A stretch of 64,000 nt of DNA from a virus, in IMG/VR virus record IMGVR_UViG_3300037042_004723, positions 124,001 through 188,000 of that record; one strand, given 5' to 3'. Under the pieces are notes generated by a model, which saw nothing but the letters and a program-made list of their open reading frames with translations, searched no databases and was not told the origin of the DNA. Position 1 is the stretch's first letter, and the number at the start of each line of letters is the position of its first letter. This document shows positions 42,220 to 50,000 of this stretch, piece by piece. A program made the translations under genes and the position numbers.

Positions 42220-42951
42220 GTGTCGAGGACTAGACTTGCCGACTTTCTACAGAGCCACCTGTTTTGGGCGTTCGATGCGTCCAGCGCAGGTGTTCCTGTT
42301 TTTAACCCTCTCTTTGGGTTTTCCAAGATCTCAGCGCCTGAGATTAGCGCTGAGCTTGAGACGTTCAAGGATGGGACGTTCGTCTATAACCGGTCGGTCG
42401 TTAAAGGTGGGTCGGTTTCTCCGGTCGTATTTGAACGAGCGGCCTCGATGTTCGATGTCGACTTCTACGACTGGATCATGTTCACGTTGCACGGGAACAA
42501 GGATTTCGAAGACGGCGGGACGCTCGGTAAGATTGGATCTGAAATATCCAACTTTCTAGGTGGCACACCTCCTAGTCCTCGTCGGAATCTGTTGATTGTT
42601 CAGTTCTCAAGCCTCAATCTTGCCGCGTTAGCCCCTACTGATGAAGGCTCATCAGGGCTTAGAATCACTGGATCGGTTGCACTTGGCGCCCTTGCAGGAA
42701 TAGCGGCCGGTGCCTCCAATAAGGCAGTTTTCGGTGGAGCGGCATTCGGAGCAGGAGCAGCGTTAGCTGGTGTTGGCCCATTTGCATTTGCCATGAGGCT
42801 GCCAGCTCGCGCCTGGATGCTGCACAACTGCCTTCCGGTTCGCTACAAGAGTGCGTCTGATTTTGACGCGAGTTCGCCGAACATCTCGCTCCAGGAGCTT
42901 GAGGTACAGCCGGAGTATATTGAGGAATTTTCTTTAGGACAAAAACCTTAA
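42220..42951 (+). CDS. Tail tube paralogue with hydrophobic insert, 243 aa
   Basis: GTG start; a TAAGTT box six bases before it may give a leaderless mRNA. The fold elements resemble the gp19 tube: FVYNRSVVKGGSVSPVVFER, DFYDWIMFTLHG, and a C-terminal SLQELEVQPEYIEEFSLG. Between the last two parts lies a Gly/Ala-rich insert (ALGALAGIAAGASN, AAFGAGAALAGVGPFAFAM). Its probable role is a specialised tube, hub-proximal or tip ring, as T4-like phages often encode a second tube-like protein. The insert is unusual. Confidence 0.7.
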   Translation: MSRTRLADFLQSHLFWAFDASSAGVPVFNPLFGFSKISAPEISAELETFKDGTFVYNRSVVKGGSVSPVVFERAASMFDVDFYDWIMFTLHGNKDFEDGGTLGKIGSEISNFLGGTPPSPRRNLLIVQFSSLNLAALAPTDEGSSGLRITGSVALGALAGIAAGASNKAVFGGAAFGAGAALAGVGPFAFAMRLPARAWMLHNCLPVRYKSASDFDASSPNISLQELEVQPEYIEEFSLGQKP

Positions 42952-42953
42952 CA

Positions 42954-43904
42954 ATGTCGGGTGCTTACACAAGCAAGCAGCGGTTGTACCCGTGTTCGAT
43001 TAGCCATCGGAAATTGATTCAGGACACTAAGGAAAACGGGTCATGCGCTGATTGCGGTGGCTCCCATGAGCACTACTGCATGGATTTTGATCACGTTCGA
43101 GGCGAGAAGCGTTTTTCGATTTCTAAAATGGTTGGCAGGAAGCGCTTGGATGTGCTGAAGGAGATCGAGAAGTGCGACGTAGTCTGCGTTCTTTGCCATC
43201 GGACCAGGACGCATAACCGCAAGTCTCATCCCGCTCCGGCTACCGAGAAGCAGGCGAAGCGAAGCCAGAAGAGGTTTGAGATCAAGAAGACTATCGAGAT
43301 CCTCAAGGCGGCCCCCTGTCTCGATTGCAGTAAGACGTTCCATCCGTGGCAGATGGACTTCGACCATCGTCCCGGCACTGAGAAGGTTGGCAGCATCGCT
43401 TTCCTTCTGGGGTCCATGAACAAGGACAAGGTCTTGGCTGAGATAGCCAAGTGCGACCTCGTTTGCGCTCTTTGTCATCGCCACCGCACGCATGTGCGTG
43501 GCGAGTACAGCAAAAGCACCAGGCCGGTGGCTAAGTCTGATGGCCGTGAGGCTTGGCGGGTCAATTACTCGATCCGCGAGCAGGACAAGGACGTTGCGGT
43601 TCAGATGTATCTTGCTGGGAAGACGGCCAAGGATGTGGCCAAGTTCTGTGGAGTGACTGATCCTGTCGTCAGGAAGCTCCTGGACGACCGTGGCATTCAA
43701 CGAAGAGGGCGAGATCATGGCCCGCAGAAGCTTCTGCCAGAACAGCAGAAACAGGCCATCTCACTCTACGCCGACGGCCTGGCCGCTCGGGTCATTGGGG
43801 AACGGTTTGGGGTATCTGAAGACGTCGTTCGTCTTTGTCTGAAGAGGCATGGGGTTGAGCGCAGGCGCCGCAGCGATCTCGTGTACAATCGCAAGGCTGC
43901 GTAG
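42954..43904 (+). CDS. Freestanding double-HNH endonuclease with HTH tail, 316 aa
   Basis: Two HNH zinc units are visible: CADCGGSHEHYCMDFDHVRG with CVLCHRTRT, and CLDCSKTFHPWQMDFDHRPG with CALCHRHRT. The C-terminal 120 residues hold two helix-turn-helix motifs (AGKTAKDVAKFCGVTDPVVR and LAARVIGERFGVSEDVVRLC). The arrangement resembles the enzyme at 30827 plus extra DNA-binding units. It lies three bases after the tube paralogue with a weak AGGA upstream. It is a probable mobile endonuclease in the tail operon. Confidence 0.82.
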   Translation: MSGAYTSKQRLYPCSISHRKLIQDTKENGSCADCGGSHEHYCMDFDHVRGEKRFSISKMVGRKRLDVLKEIEKCDVVCVLCHRTRTHNRKSHPAPATEKQAKRSQKRFEIKKTIEILKAAPCLDCSKTFHPWQMDFDHRPGTEKVGSIAFLLGSMNKDKVLAEIAKCDLVCALCHRHRTHVRGEYSKSTRPVAKSDGREAWRVNYSIREQDKDVAVQMYLAGKTAKDVAKFCGVTDPVVRKLLDDRGIQRRGRDHGPQKLLPEQQKQAISLYADGLAARVIGERFGVSEDVVRLCLKRHGVERRRRSDLVYNRKAA

Positions 43905-43912
43905 GAGCGACC

Positions 43913-44131
43913 ATGTCCAGGAACAACGATGAGATGCTTCAAATTCCTCTCAGTGACAACGAGAGCCTGGATATCATTCGCTTGGAGGACATGACCGTGC
44001 TGGTGGTGATCTCAGAGCGACGTGGGGTCCAGCGTCGGACGGTTGCTAAGATCGACGCTCAGTCCGCCATCAAAGTTGCTAAATTCATGGTCGGAATTCG
44101 TGGAGGAAAAGATGACTCCCAAGACTCCTGA
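43913..44131 (+). CDS. Small hypothetical protein, 72 aa
   Basis: GGAG lies seven bases before the ATG. It is an alpha-beta mini-protein (LQIPLSDNESLDIIRLED, TVLVVISERRGVQRR) with an acidic end. It overlaps the next frame. Its place in the tail region suggests an accessory structural role, but there is no motif to support it. Confidence 0.5.
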   Translation: MSRNNDEMLQIPLSDNESLDIIRLEDMTVLVVISERRGVQRRTVAKIDAQSAIKVAKFMVGIRGGKDDSQDS

Positions 44132-44348
44132 GAGTGATGAGTGGAGCACGGCGGACATCGCTGCCATGCTGACCGGGCGAGACGAGCGACAGGCTGCTGA
44201 GCCAAGCTATCAGGTTCAGCCGGTTGAACTTAGCTCTGGGTTCCATCCGGAAGAAGACTCTTATGTCATTGATCCCGACTACTTGGAAATTCTCGGGATC
44301 GACGACCCGGCCGATTTGATCCGCCGGAAGGATTCAATCTCAAGATAA
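44112..44348 (+). CDS. Small acidic hypothetical protein, 78 aa
   Basis: GGAGGAAAAG directly before ATG 44112 is one of the best RBSs in the window, so this start is preferred over the longer frame from 44022. It starts inside the end of the preceding gene. It is acidic and probably largely unstructured. Function unknown. Confidence 0.55.
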   Translation: MTPKTPESDEWSTADIAAMLTGRDERQAAEPSYQVQPVELSSGFHPEEDSYVIDPDYLEILGIDDPADLIRRKDSISR

Positions 44349-44360
44349 TCATAGCTGGGG

Positions 44361-44427
44361 TTGACGGGCGTAGCTTTGTAGAGGTATGAATGGTGCGTCG
44401 CCAGATCTAGATCTGGCTTGAGGCACC
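44361..44427 (+). promoter_or_regulatory. Promoter-like element with an 18-bp palindrome
   Basis: TTGACG (44361-44366), 18 bases, TATGAA (44385-44390). Ten bases later lies the perfect palindrome GCCAGATCTAGATCTGGC (44400-44417), flanked by GGTGC and GCACC. A palindrome just after a -10 box is the usual operator position; a hairpin-stem function is also possible. Confidence 0.45.
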
Positions 44428-44430
44428 TAA

Positions 44431-44994
44431 GTGGACGATCGAAAGCCAAGCTCATCCCCTGAGACAGCAAGCCTTCTGGCCTGGAAGGCCACAGTGCTTG
44501 CCAGGGACTCCAGTCAGTGCGTGAACTGCGGTGGCGAAGACAAGGTGGCCGCCTGCTTTGTTATCCCTGTCGAGGTTGGTGGCAATCTCCGGGTTGGCAA
44601 CGGCGTCACGGTATGCCGAGAGTGCAGGATCGCTGCAGAGAGCAGCCGGGTCCTCCCTCAGCGCATCGACAACAAGACGCCAATCAACTTCCTGATCAGC
44701 AGCGGCCTCCATAAGGTCGTCAATCAGTACGTCCATAATGGGTCGAAGTTCGGCAGTGTGTCGGCGCTGATGAGGTCGATGATCTCGTCGTACATCACGC
44801 AGCCAGAGCTGTACGAAGACCTTCAGAGCTGGCAGGACGCCGGGTCCGACGTGAAGATAAACGGCTGGACGAATGGGGTCCAATATACTTTGTTTAAGCA
44901 AATGTGCAGACACAAAGGACTGAGTTATACGGATGCCCTTAAGGGGCTGCTGTTAGTTGCAGTCGATGGCTATGAGCCAGCAGACAACCACTAG
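44431..44994 (+). CDS. Degenerate HNH-like protein with C-terminal RHH-like part, 187 aa
   Basis: GTG start. The first 75 residues have HNH spacing (WKATVLARDSSQCVNCGGED, VEVGGNLRVGNGVTVCRECR). However, the catalytic His expected in the A-x-H-I-x-P position is replaced (AACFVIP), so it is probably inactive as a nuclease. The C-terminal part (KFGSVSALMRSMISSYITQP, MCRHKGLSYTDALKG) is helical and may bind DNA. It could be a domesticated endonuclease acting as a repressor. Confidence 0.6.
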   Translation: MDDRKPSSSPETASLLAWKATVLARDSSQCVNCGGEDKVAACFVIPVEVGGNLRVGNGVTVCRECRIAAESSRVLPQRIDNKTPINFLISSGLHKVVNQYVHNGSKFGSVSALMRSMISSYITQPELYEDLQSWQDAGSDVKINGWTNGVQYTLFKQMCRHKGLSYTDALKGLLLVAVDGYEPADNH

Positions 44995-45003
44995 GGGATG
45001 AAA

Positions 45004-45780
45004 ATGGATCCGCAGATTGAAATTCCGAAGTCATCAGTCGATGCGTTCGAGCTACCGTGTGGCCACGTAGACGCAGAGGGCAACGTTCACACGTTGATCA
45101 CGGTCAGGGAAATGACCGGCGAGGATGAAGAGACGCTGGCTGCGCGCAACATGCCGACGACCAAGAAGATCAACAGGATCTTGACCCGTTGTACGGAGTC
45201 GATTGGCCCGTTCTCGGGGCAGCAGCTGAGCTTTATCATTCCCGATCTAACACAGGGCGACCGTATCTTCTTGCTGATGGCGATTCGTCGCGCTTCTCTG
45301 GGTGACGAGATGCCGTTTCAGACGACGTGTCCTTCGTGCAAGGAGGAGGCGCGGTTCATCATTGACCTCAAGGATCTTGAGACCAAGAAGATGCTGAACC
45401 CCGCGCTGCGGACCTACGATCTCGTGCTGCCGAAGTCGAAGCACAAGGTCCGCATGAAGGTGCTCACGGGGCGCGGCGAAGAGGCCATCTCGAAGGCGGC
45501 TGCCAAGGGGCAGGATGTCATCTCGACGGCTATCTTTGCTCGCATTGAGTCGTTCGACGACAAGCCGGTGACGATCAAGGACCTGAAGGACCTGCCCCTG
45601 GCCGATCGAAACTTCCTGCGCGGCGCATGGGAGGGTAACGAGGGCGGGGTGGATACCGAGATTCAGGTGGACTGCCCCAGCTGCGGTACCGCCTACGATA
45701 CGGAGTTGGATATCTCTCAGCAGGGTTTTTTCAACCCCTCGGCAACATTGATCAACTGGAAGAAGAAATATTCTTTCTGA
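45004..45780 (+). CDS. Tail assembly chaperone / gp26-like protein, 258 aa
   Basis: AGGGG at 44993-44997 fits ATG 45004 better than ATG 44998. The protein starts with an N-terminal domain (FELPCGHVDAEGN, VREMTGEDEETLAARNMPT), then LTRCTESIGPF and LLMAIRRASLGDEMPFQTTC. It has two CPSC zinc knuckles (CPSCKEE and CPSCGTA). This architecture is that of T4 gp26-type or tail-chaperone proteins that sit just before the tape measure. It ends in TGATG, coupled to the next small frame. Confidence 0.7.
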   Translation: MDPQIEIPKSSVDAFELPCGHVDAEGNVHTLITVREMTGEDEETLAARNMPTTKKINRILTRCTESIGPFSGQQLSFIIPDLTQGDRIFLLMAIRRASLGDEMPFQTTCPSCKEEARFIIDLKDLETKKMLNPALRTYDLVLPKSKHKVRMKVLTGRGEEAISKAAAKGQDVISTAIFARIESFDDKPVTIKDLKDLPLADRNFLRGAWEGNEGGVDTEIQVDCPSCGTAYDTELDISQQGFFNPSATLINWKKKYSF

Positions 45781-45917
45781 TGGAATGCTGGCGGGGGCTC
45801 TCCTACGAGTCGATCATGCGGATGCCCTCATCCCTGAGGGTTAGGATGATTCTCAAGAAGTCAGATCTGGAAAAAGAGAGACAGCGTAGAGAAGAGAGAG
45901 CCAACAGAAGAAGATAG
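45780..45917 (+). CDS. Small chaperone-partner peptide, 45 aa
   Basis: The ATG shares a base with the previous TGA (TGATG), so it is translated by termination-reinitiation or, less likely, by a -1 shift. CWRGLSYESIMRMPSSLRVR is reminiscent of the second chaperone frame found ahead of tape-measure genes in many phages. The end is highly charged (EKERQRREERANRRR). The stop codon is the first part of a 12-bp palindrome. Confidence 0.6.
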   Translation: MECWRGLSYESIMRMPSSLRVRMILKKSDLEKERQRREERANRRR

Positions 45918-45973
45918 CCGCGCAAGCACTTGCGCGGCTAAACGGGGCGCCGAGGACATCTCGACGCCCCGTT
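45915..45973 (+). terminator. Two adjacent strong hairpins before an endonuclease gene
   Basis: Hairpin A is TAGCCGCGCAAG, CA, CTTGCGCGGCTA (45915-45940), a perfect 12-bp inverted repeat that begins with the stop codon. Hairpin B is AACGGGGCG-c-CGAG, GACAT, CTCG-a-CGCCCCGTT (45941-45973), with one mismatch. No T-run follows either. They may terminate or slow transcription between chaperone and tape-measure genes, or stabilise the upstream message. Confidence 0.6.
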
Positions 45974-46011
45974 GGCTTATGTGGGCGGTGGTGCAAAGTC
46001 TGATATTTTTG

Positions 46012-46017
46012 TAGAGT
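46012..46017 (+). promoter_or_regulatory. -10-like box at an endonuclease start
   Basis: TAGAGT ends directly before ATG 46018 and six bases before the in-frame ATG 46024. This repeats the leaderless geometry, although no convincing -35 is present. Confidence 0.35.
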
Positions 46018-47061
46018 ATGGCGATGATGATGGCTGCAAGTAACCTGACCGAAGATCTTCGGCGATCGTACTGGCAGGATGGCCATACGATTGCCGAAAT
46101 CGCGCGTCAGCATGGCAAGCATCCGGACACGATGTACGACTGGTTCGTGAAGCTTGGCATCCCTAGGAAGAACCAGAAAGAGGCCTCAGCAAGCAAGTCG
46201 AGGGCTGTTACTCCCGCCGAAGTCCAGGAGATGATCTGCCTCTATGAGGATGGGAAGTCGTCCAATGACATCGGGAAGCAGCTGGGACGCGATGGCAGGC
46301 TGGTGAGGACGCATCTGAAGGCCGCTGGAGTGCTGCGCAAGCGAGTCGATGCTATGAGGCTGGCGGTCAGGCACGGAAAGATTCGTCAGCGTTCGCTGAA
46401 CGAGGCCTTTTTTGATGTACTGACGCCAGAAAGCGCATGGGTCCTTGGGTTGATTTACGGCGATGGGCACGTCGCTAACAACTCCAAGATCGGCCAGTAT
46501 CAAGTCACTCTTGCTGGAGCTAAAGGTGTTTGTGCGCAAGTACAGGCACTGTTGGGCCTGGACAAAGAAGCACGCCAGGCCAAGGAATCCAGGCCTGTAA
46601 AAAGCAATGGTAAATTGCTGAACTGTTGGATTCTCCAGTGGTCGTCTCGCGTAATGGTTAAGAAGCTTGGGGAGCATGGGCTGAAGGGCGGTAGCAAAGC
46701 GCGGACGATGATTTTCCCGTCCATTCCCAAGGAGCTGTTGTCACATTTTGTGCGTGGCTTGTGGGATTCGGATGGCGCCTGGAACAGGCGCGGTAACAGT
46801 GTTCGATCTGACTATGCCTGTTCCAGTTTGGCGTTTATCTCGATTCTGAAGAAGATCGTAGACGAAAAGACAGCAGACACTTCTCGGTTCTGTACGCATC
46901 AAGTTGAGTTGTGCGGAAAGATCTTCATTGGTCATCGAATAGAGTTGCGAACAAAAGCAACGAGCCTGCTCAGGAGCTGGGTCTACAATGACAGCTCCCC
47001 GGATATTCGTTGCGAGCGAAAATTCGGTATCTCTAATGGTTTCGGTGACTTATTTCTTTAA
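46018..47061 (+). CDS. Freestanding LAGLIDADG homing endonuclease with HTH N-terminus, 347 aa
   Basis: The start could be 46018, 46024, 46027 or 46030 (MAMMMAAS). Two helix-turn-helix units (IAEIARQHGKHPDTMYDWFV and SNDIGKQLGRDGRLVRTHL) lead into two LAGLIDADG helices, AWVLGLIYGDG and HFVRGLWDSDG. Both Asp residues are kept. It lies between the tail chaperone and the tape measure, and its last bases overlap the tape-measure frame. This is an insertion point that appears to have removed or altered the tape-measure start. Confidence 0.88.
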   Translation: MAMMMAASNLTEDLRRSYWQDGHTIAEIARQHGKHPDTMYDWFVKLGIPRKNQKEASASKSRAVTPAEVQEMICLYEDGKSSNDIGKQLGRDGRLVRTHLKAAGVLRKRVDAMRLAVRHGKIRQRSLNEAFFDVLTPESAWVLGLIYGDGHVANNSKIGQYQVTLAGAKGVCAQVQALLGLDKEARQAKESRPVKSNGKLLNCWILQWSSRVMVKKLGEHGLKGGSKARTMIFPSIPKELLSHFVRGLWDSDGAWNRRGNSVRSDYACSSLAFISILKKIVDEKTADTSRFCTHQVELCGKIFIGHRIELRTKATSLLRSWVYNDSSPDIRCERKFGISNGFGDLFL

Positions 47062-50000
47062 ACTTCCTCGGCCTTGGTTTTTCGCTTGGCGCGCAAGACA
47101 AGGGTCTGAGCACTGCCCTCAAGCAGACGTCGAGCGGCCTCGCGGACATCTCCAAGTCGATCGTTGGGATCGGGCTCGACTCGGCCAAGATGGTCTTCAA
47201 GACGCCCGACTTCGGCGCAGCGGCCGGTCACGTGAACCAGCTCGCTGGCGACGTCAAGCTGACCACGACCAGCCTGGAAGCTATGGGCGTTGCCTCATCG
47301 AAGGTGACAAGCGCTCAGCTATCTGGCTTGAACTTGACCAGCGCGGAATACAAGCGAGCGCAGAGCCAGATTGCCGGTCTCTCGGTCAAGTTGAATCTTG
47401 GCTCGGAGGCGCTGACGAAGTCATTCGTGGCAGCTCATCAGGCAGGCGTTGAATTCAGTGAGATGGGATTTTCTGGACTTGAAGAGTTTCAGCGAGTCAT
47501 GGAGGTAACCGGGACCGATTCTGCAAAGTTCGCTGCGTCCATGGGCAAGATGAAGCTCAAGATGGCGAAGGATCCGGCCCTGTTCAAGAGGATGACCGGC
47601 GAGATCTTCGCGATGGGCAAGGCGAACAACATCGGTCGCGAAGCTCTGGCCGGCATGGCAGGCACCATCGATATTCTCGATGCCAACATGACCAAATTGC
47701 CTGACACGTGGGACGAGAACGGCGTGTCGATGGGCCAGTTCCTCAAGGGAACCACGGCGGTGGCGGCGGCCTTCACGGCGGTGGGCCTGACCGGCGATGA
47801 AGCGATGAAGGCTTCGCAGGGCTTGACCGAGACGCTGGTTGGAAACAATACGGGCCTTGCGGCGATGTATTCCGGTCTTGCGGACGACTTCCCAGAGGCG
47901 TCCAAGTTCATGACCGAGCAGCTTGGAAATCATGATGAGGCGTTCAAGCTACTAGCCAAGAGTCCTGATGAGTTCATGCTGAAGATGGGCAAGGTGGTCG
48001 AGACGATTGCGACCATGAAGCCGCCCAAGGCAAATTCGTTGGATCGGTACAGGCTTGGATTTGAAAAGACCTTCGGCCCTGCTTCTCTGAAGATGATGGA
48101 AAAGGGCGGGTTCGCTAAAATGGCCCCGATTCTTGAGAAGGCGCAAGATCCAATGGACGCCCAGGGCGTCGCGATCAAGAATCTGTCCAAGAAGTATCAG
48201 GACGGTAGGACCTACGCTGACAGATTCGCCCTGGCCCAAGACAACATTCAGACTCAGCTGAAAAAAGTCCATAGGGTCATGAGCGACGGCACGTATCTGG
48301 CCGCATACAACAAGCAGTCGAAGGACTTTCTCAAGACAGTTAATCATCTTGCCGACAAGGGTGGCGCGCTTGGCAAGCTGACGACCTCGATGATCGAGAT
48401 CAAGAACCGTGGCTTCGGCGGGTTCCTTGCCTCACGCAGCAGCTTTGGCTTTGCGCTGAGCGAGGCCATTGGCCTGATTCAGCCGATGCTGCAGTACTTG
48501 CCGATGCTCAGGACGGCGTTTGGAGCGCTGCTGAGCCCCATTGGCGCCGTTGCCGCTGCGATCGGCGTGTTGGCCGACCTTGGCAGGGGCAAGGACAGCT
48601 TCATCAAGCCGTTCATCGATAACATCTCTAAGCAGGCTCCTGTCTTCTTCCAGAAGGTAAAGGAAGTCTTCTCCAAGGTGTTCTCGGCGGTGTTCGACGT
48701 TATTCAGTCAATCGACTGGGGCAAGGTTGGTCAATCAATTAGGGATGGGCTGACGTGGGCGTTCAACGGTATCTCTAAGGTATTTAACATGATCGACTGG
48801 GGGAAGGTCGGAGACTTCCTCGGCGATGCTCTTGGTAAAGTCGTTAATTTCGCCTTTACGATGGCGTTCGCGGCCGTCGACCTTCTCGGCAAGTTTCTGG
48901 ATTTTTTTATGGGGCTAGACTGGGGCAAGATCGGGAACAAGCTCGGACAGGTGATGACGGGCCTGGTCGCGTTGTCTGCCGATATTATCGTCACGGTCAT
49001 CAAGAGGATCCCAGAACTGGTCGTTGCCTTCGTGAAGCTCGGGGTCGGAATTCTCAGTGGCATCGAGGATGCCCTGAAGAATGCATTCCCGAAATGGGCT
49101 GGCGAAATCGGAGCGTTCTTTACTGTACTCAAGGCGGTCGCCATCCCGATTCTGGTTGCGTTGGCATTTCACTTCGGAGTCGTTGCAGCCAAGGCGGTTT
49201 ATTCTGCGATGACTACAGCTGCGGCATGGGTTAAGGCATCGTATATCGAGGTGAAGGCATCGATGGCCACGATGAAGGCCCATGCACTTGCAGGCGCCTC
49301 AGCGGTTAAAAGTGCAGCCTTTACAGTCAAGGGCTGGTTATCTTCCGCAGCCACAGCTGTGGCCAGCGGAGCGACGCAGGTTGGTCAGTATCTCGCTCTC
49401 AAGGCCGCCGCCCTGGCTCATGGTGTAGCCTCCGTGGCCATCTGGGCGAGGACGAGTGCCGCTGCTGTGGCGTCTCGAATTGTCCAGATGACTCAGTATG
49501 CAGCCCTGAGACTAGCTCAAATGGCCCAGAATGACTTGTTGATCGGCCCTGTCGTTAGATGGGCTAAGCAGGCCATAGCTGCCATAGCTGCTGGGACTAC
49601 TATTGTTGGTCAATATATTGCCATGAAGGCTGCTGCATTGGCCGAGAAACTGGCTGTAGTGGGTAGCTGGCTGGCCAAGGGCGCAGCATTAGCTGGTTAT
49701 TTGGTGTCCATGTTGGCTGCTGGGGCTGCGATAATTGGTCAATATTTGGGCATGGGAGTGGCGGCGGCTGCCTCTGCCGTAGCTTCGGCTGCCTCATTTG
49801 CCGTGATGATCGCCGGGTACGTGGCGGCTGGTCTTGCTGCAGCCGTTGGCGCTGCAGCTGTTGTTGGTGGGTGGCTCGCAATGGCAGCGGCGGCCGTTGC
49901 CAATGCAGCCGTCGTGGCCGCTGCATGGTTGGTCGCGTTCTTCCCGATAACCGCGATCTTGCTGGCAATCGCAGGGCTCGCGTTGGTGATTTATAAATTT

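Noticed and set aside
45740-45785. Programmed -1 frameshift between the chaperone frames
   Set aside because: No canonical slippery heptamer is in phase. TGATG coupling with its own ATG explains the second frame more simply.
45941-47061. Group I intron carrying the LAGLIDADG gene inside the tape measure
   Set aside because: The endonuclease gene reaches almost to both sides, leaving too little non-coding sequence for an intron core, and I could not find a convincing first exon. A short frame at 45981 is in phase but has no clear family match.
47057-47063. TTTAAAC slippery heptamer at the start of the tape measure
   Set aside because: In the tape-measure frame a -1 slip would move ribosomes into the shadow frame and not into the tape measure, so it cannot explain the missing start.
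46988-47452. A 154-aa open frame overlapping the start of the tape-measure gene
   Set aside because: It is out of frame with the endonuclease and tape measure, its sequence is Arg-rich as expected of a shadow frame, and the tape-measure frame there carries a recognisable family N-terminus.
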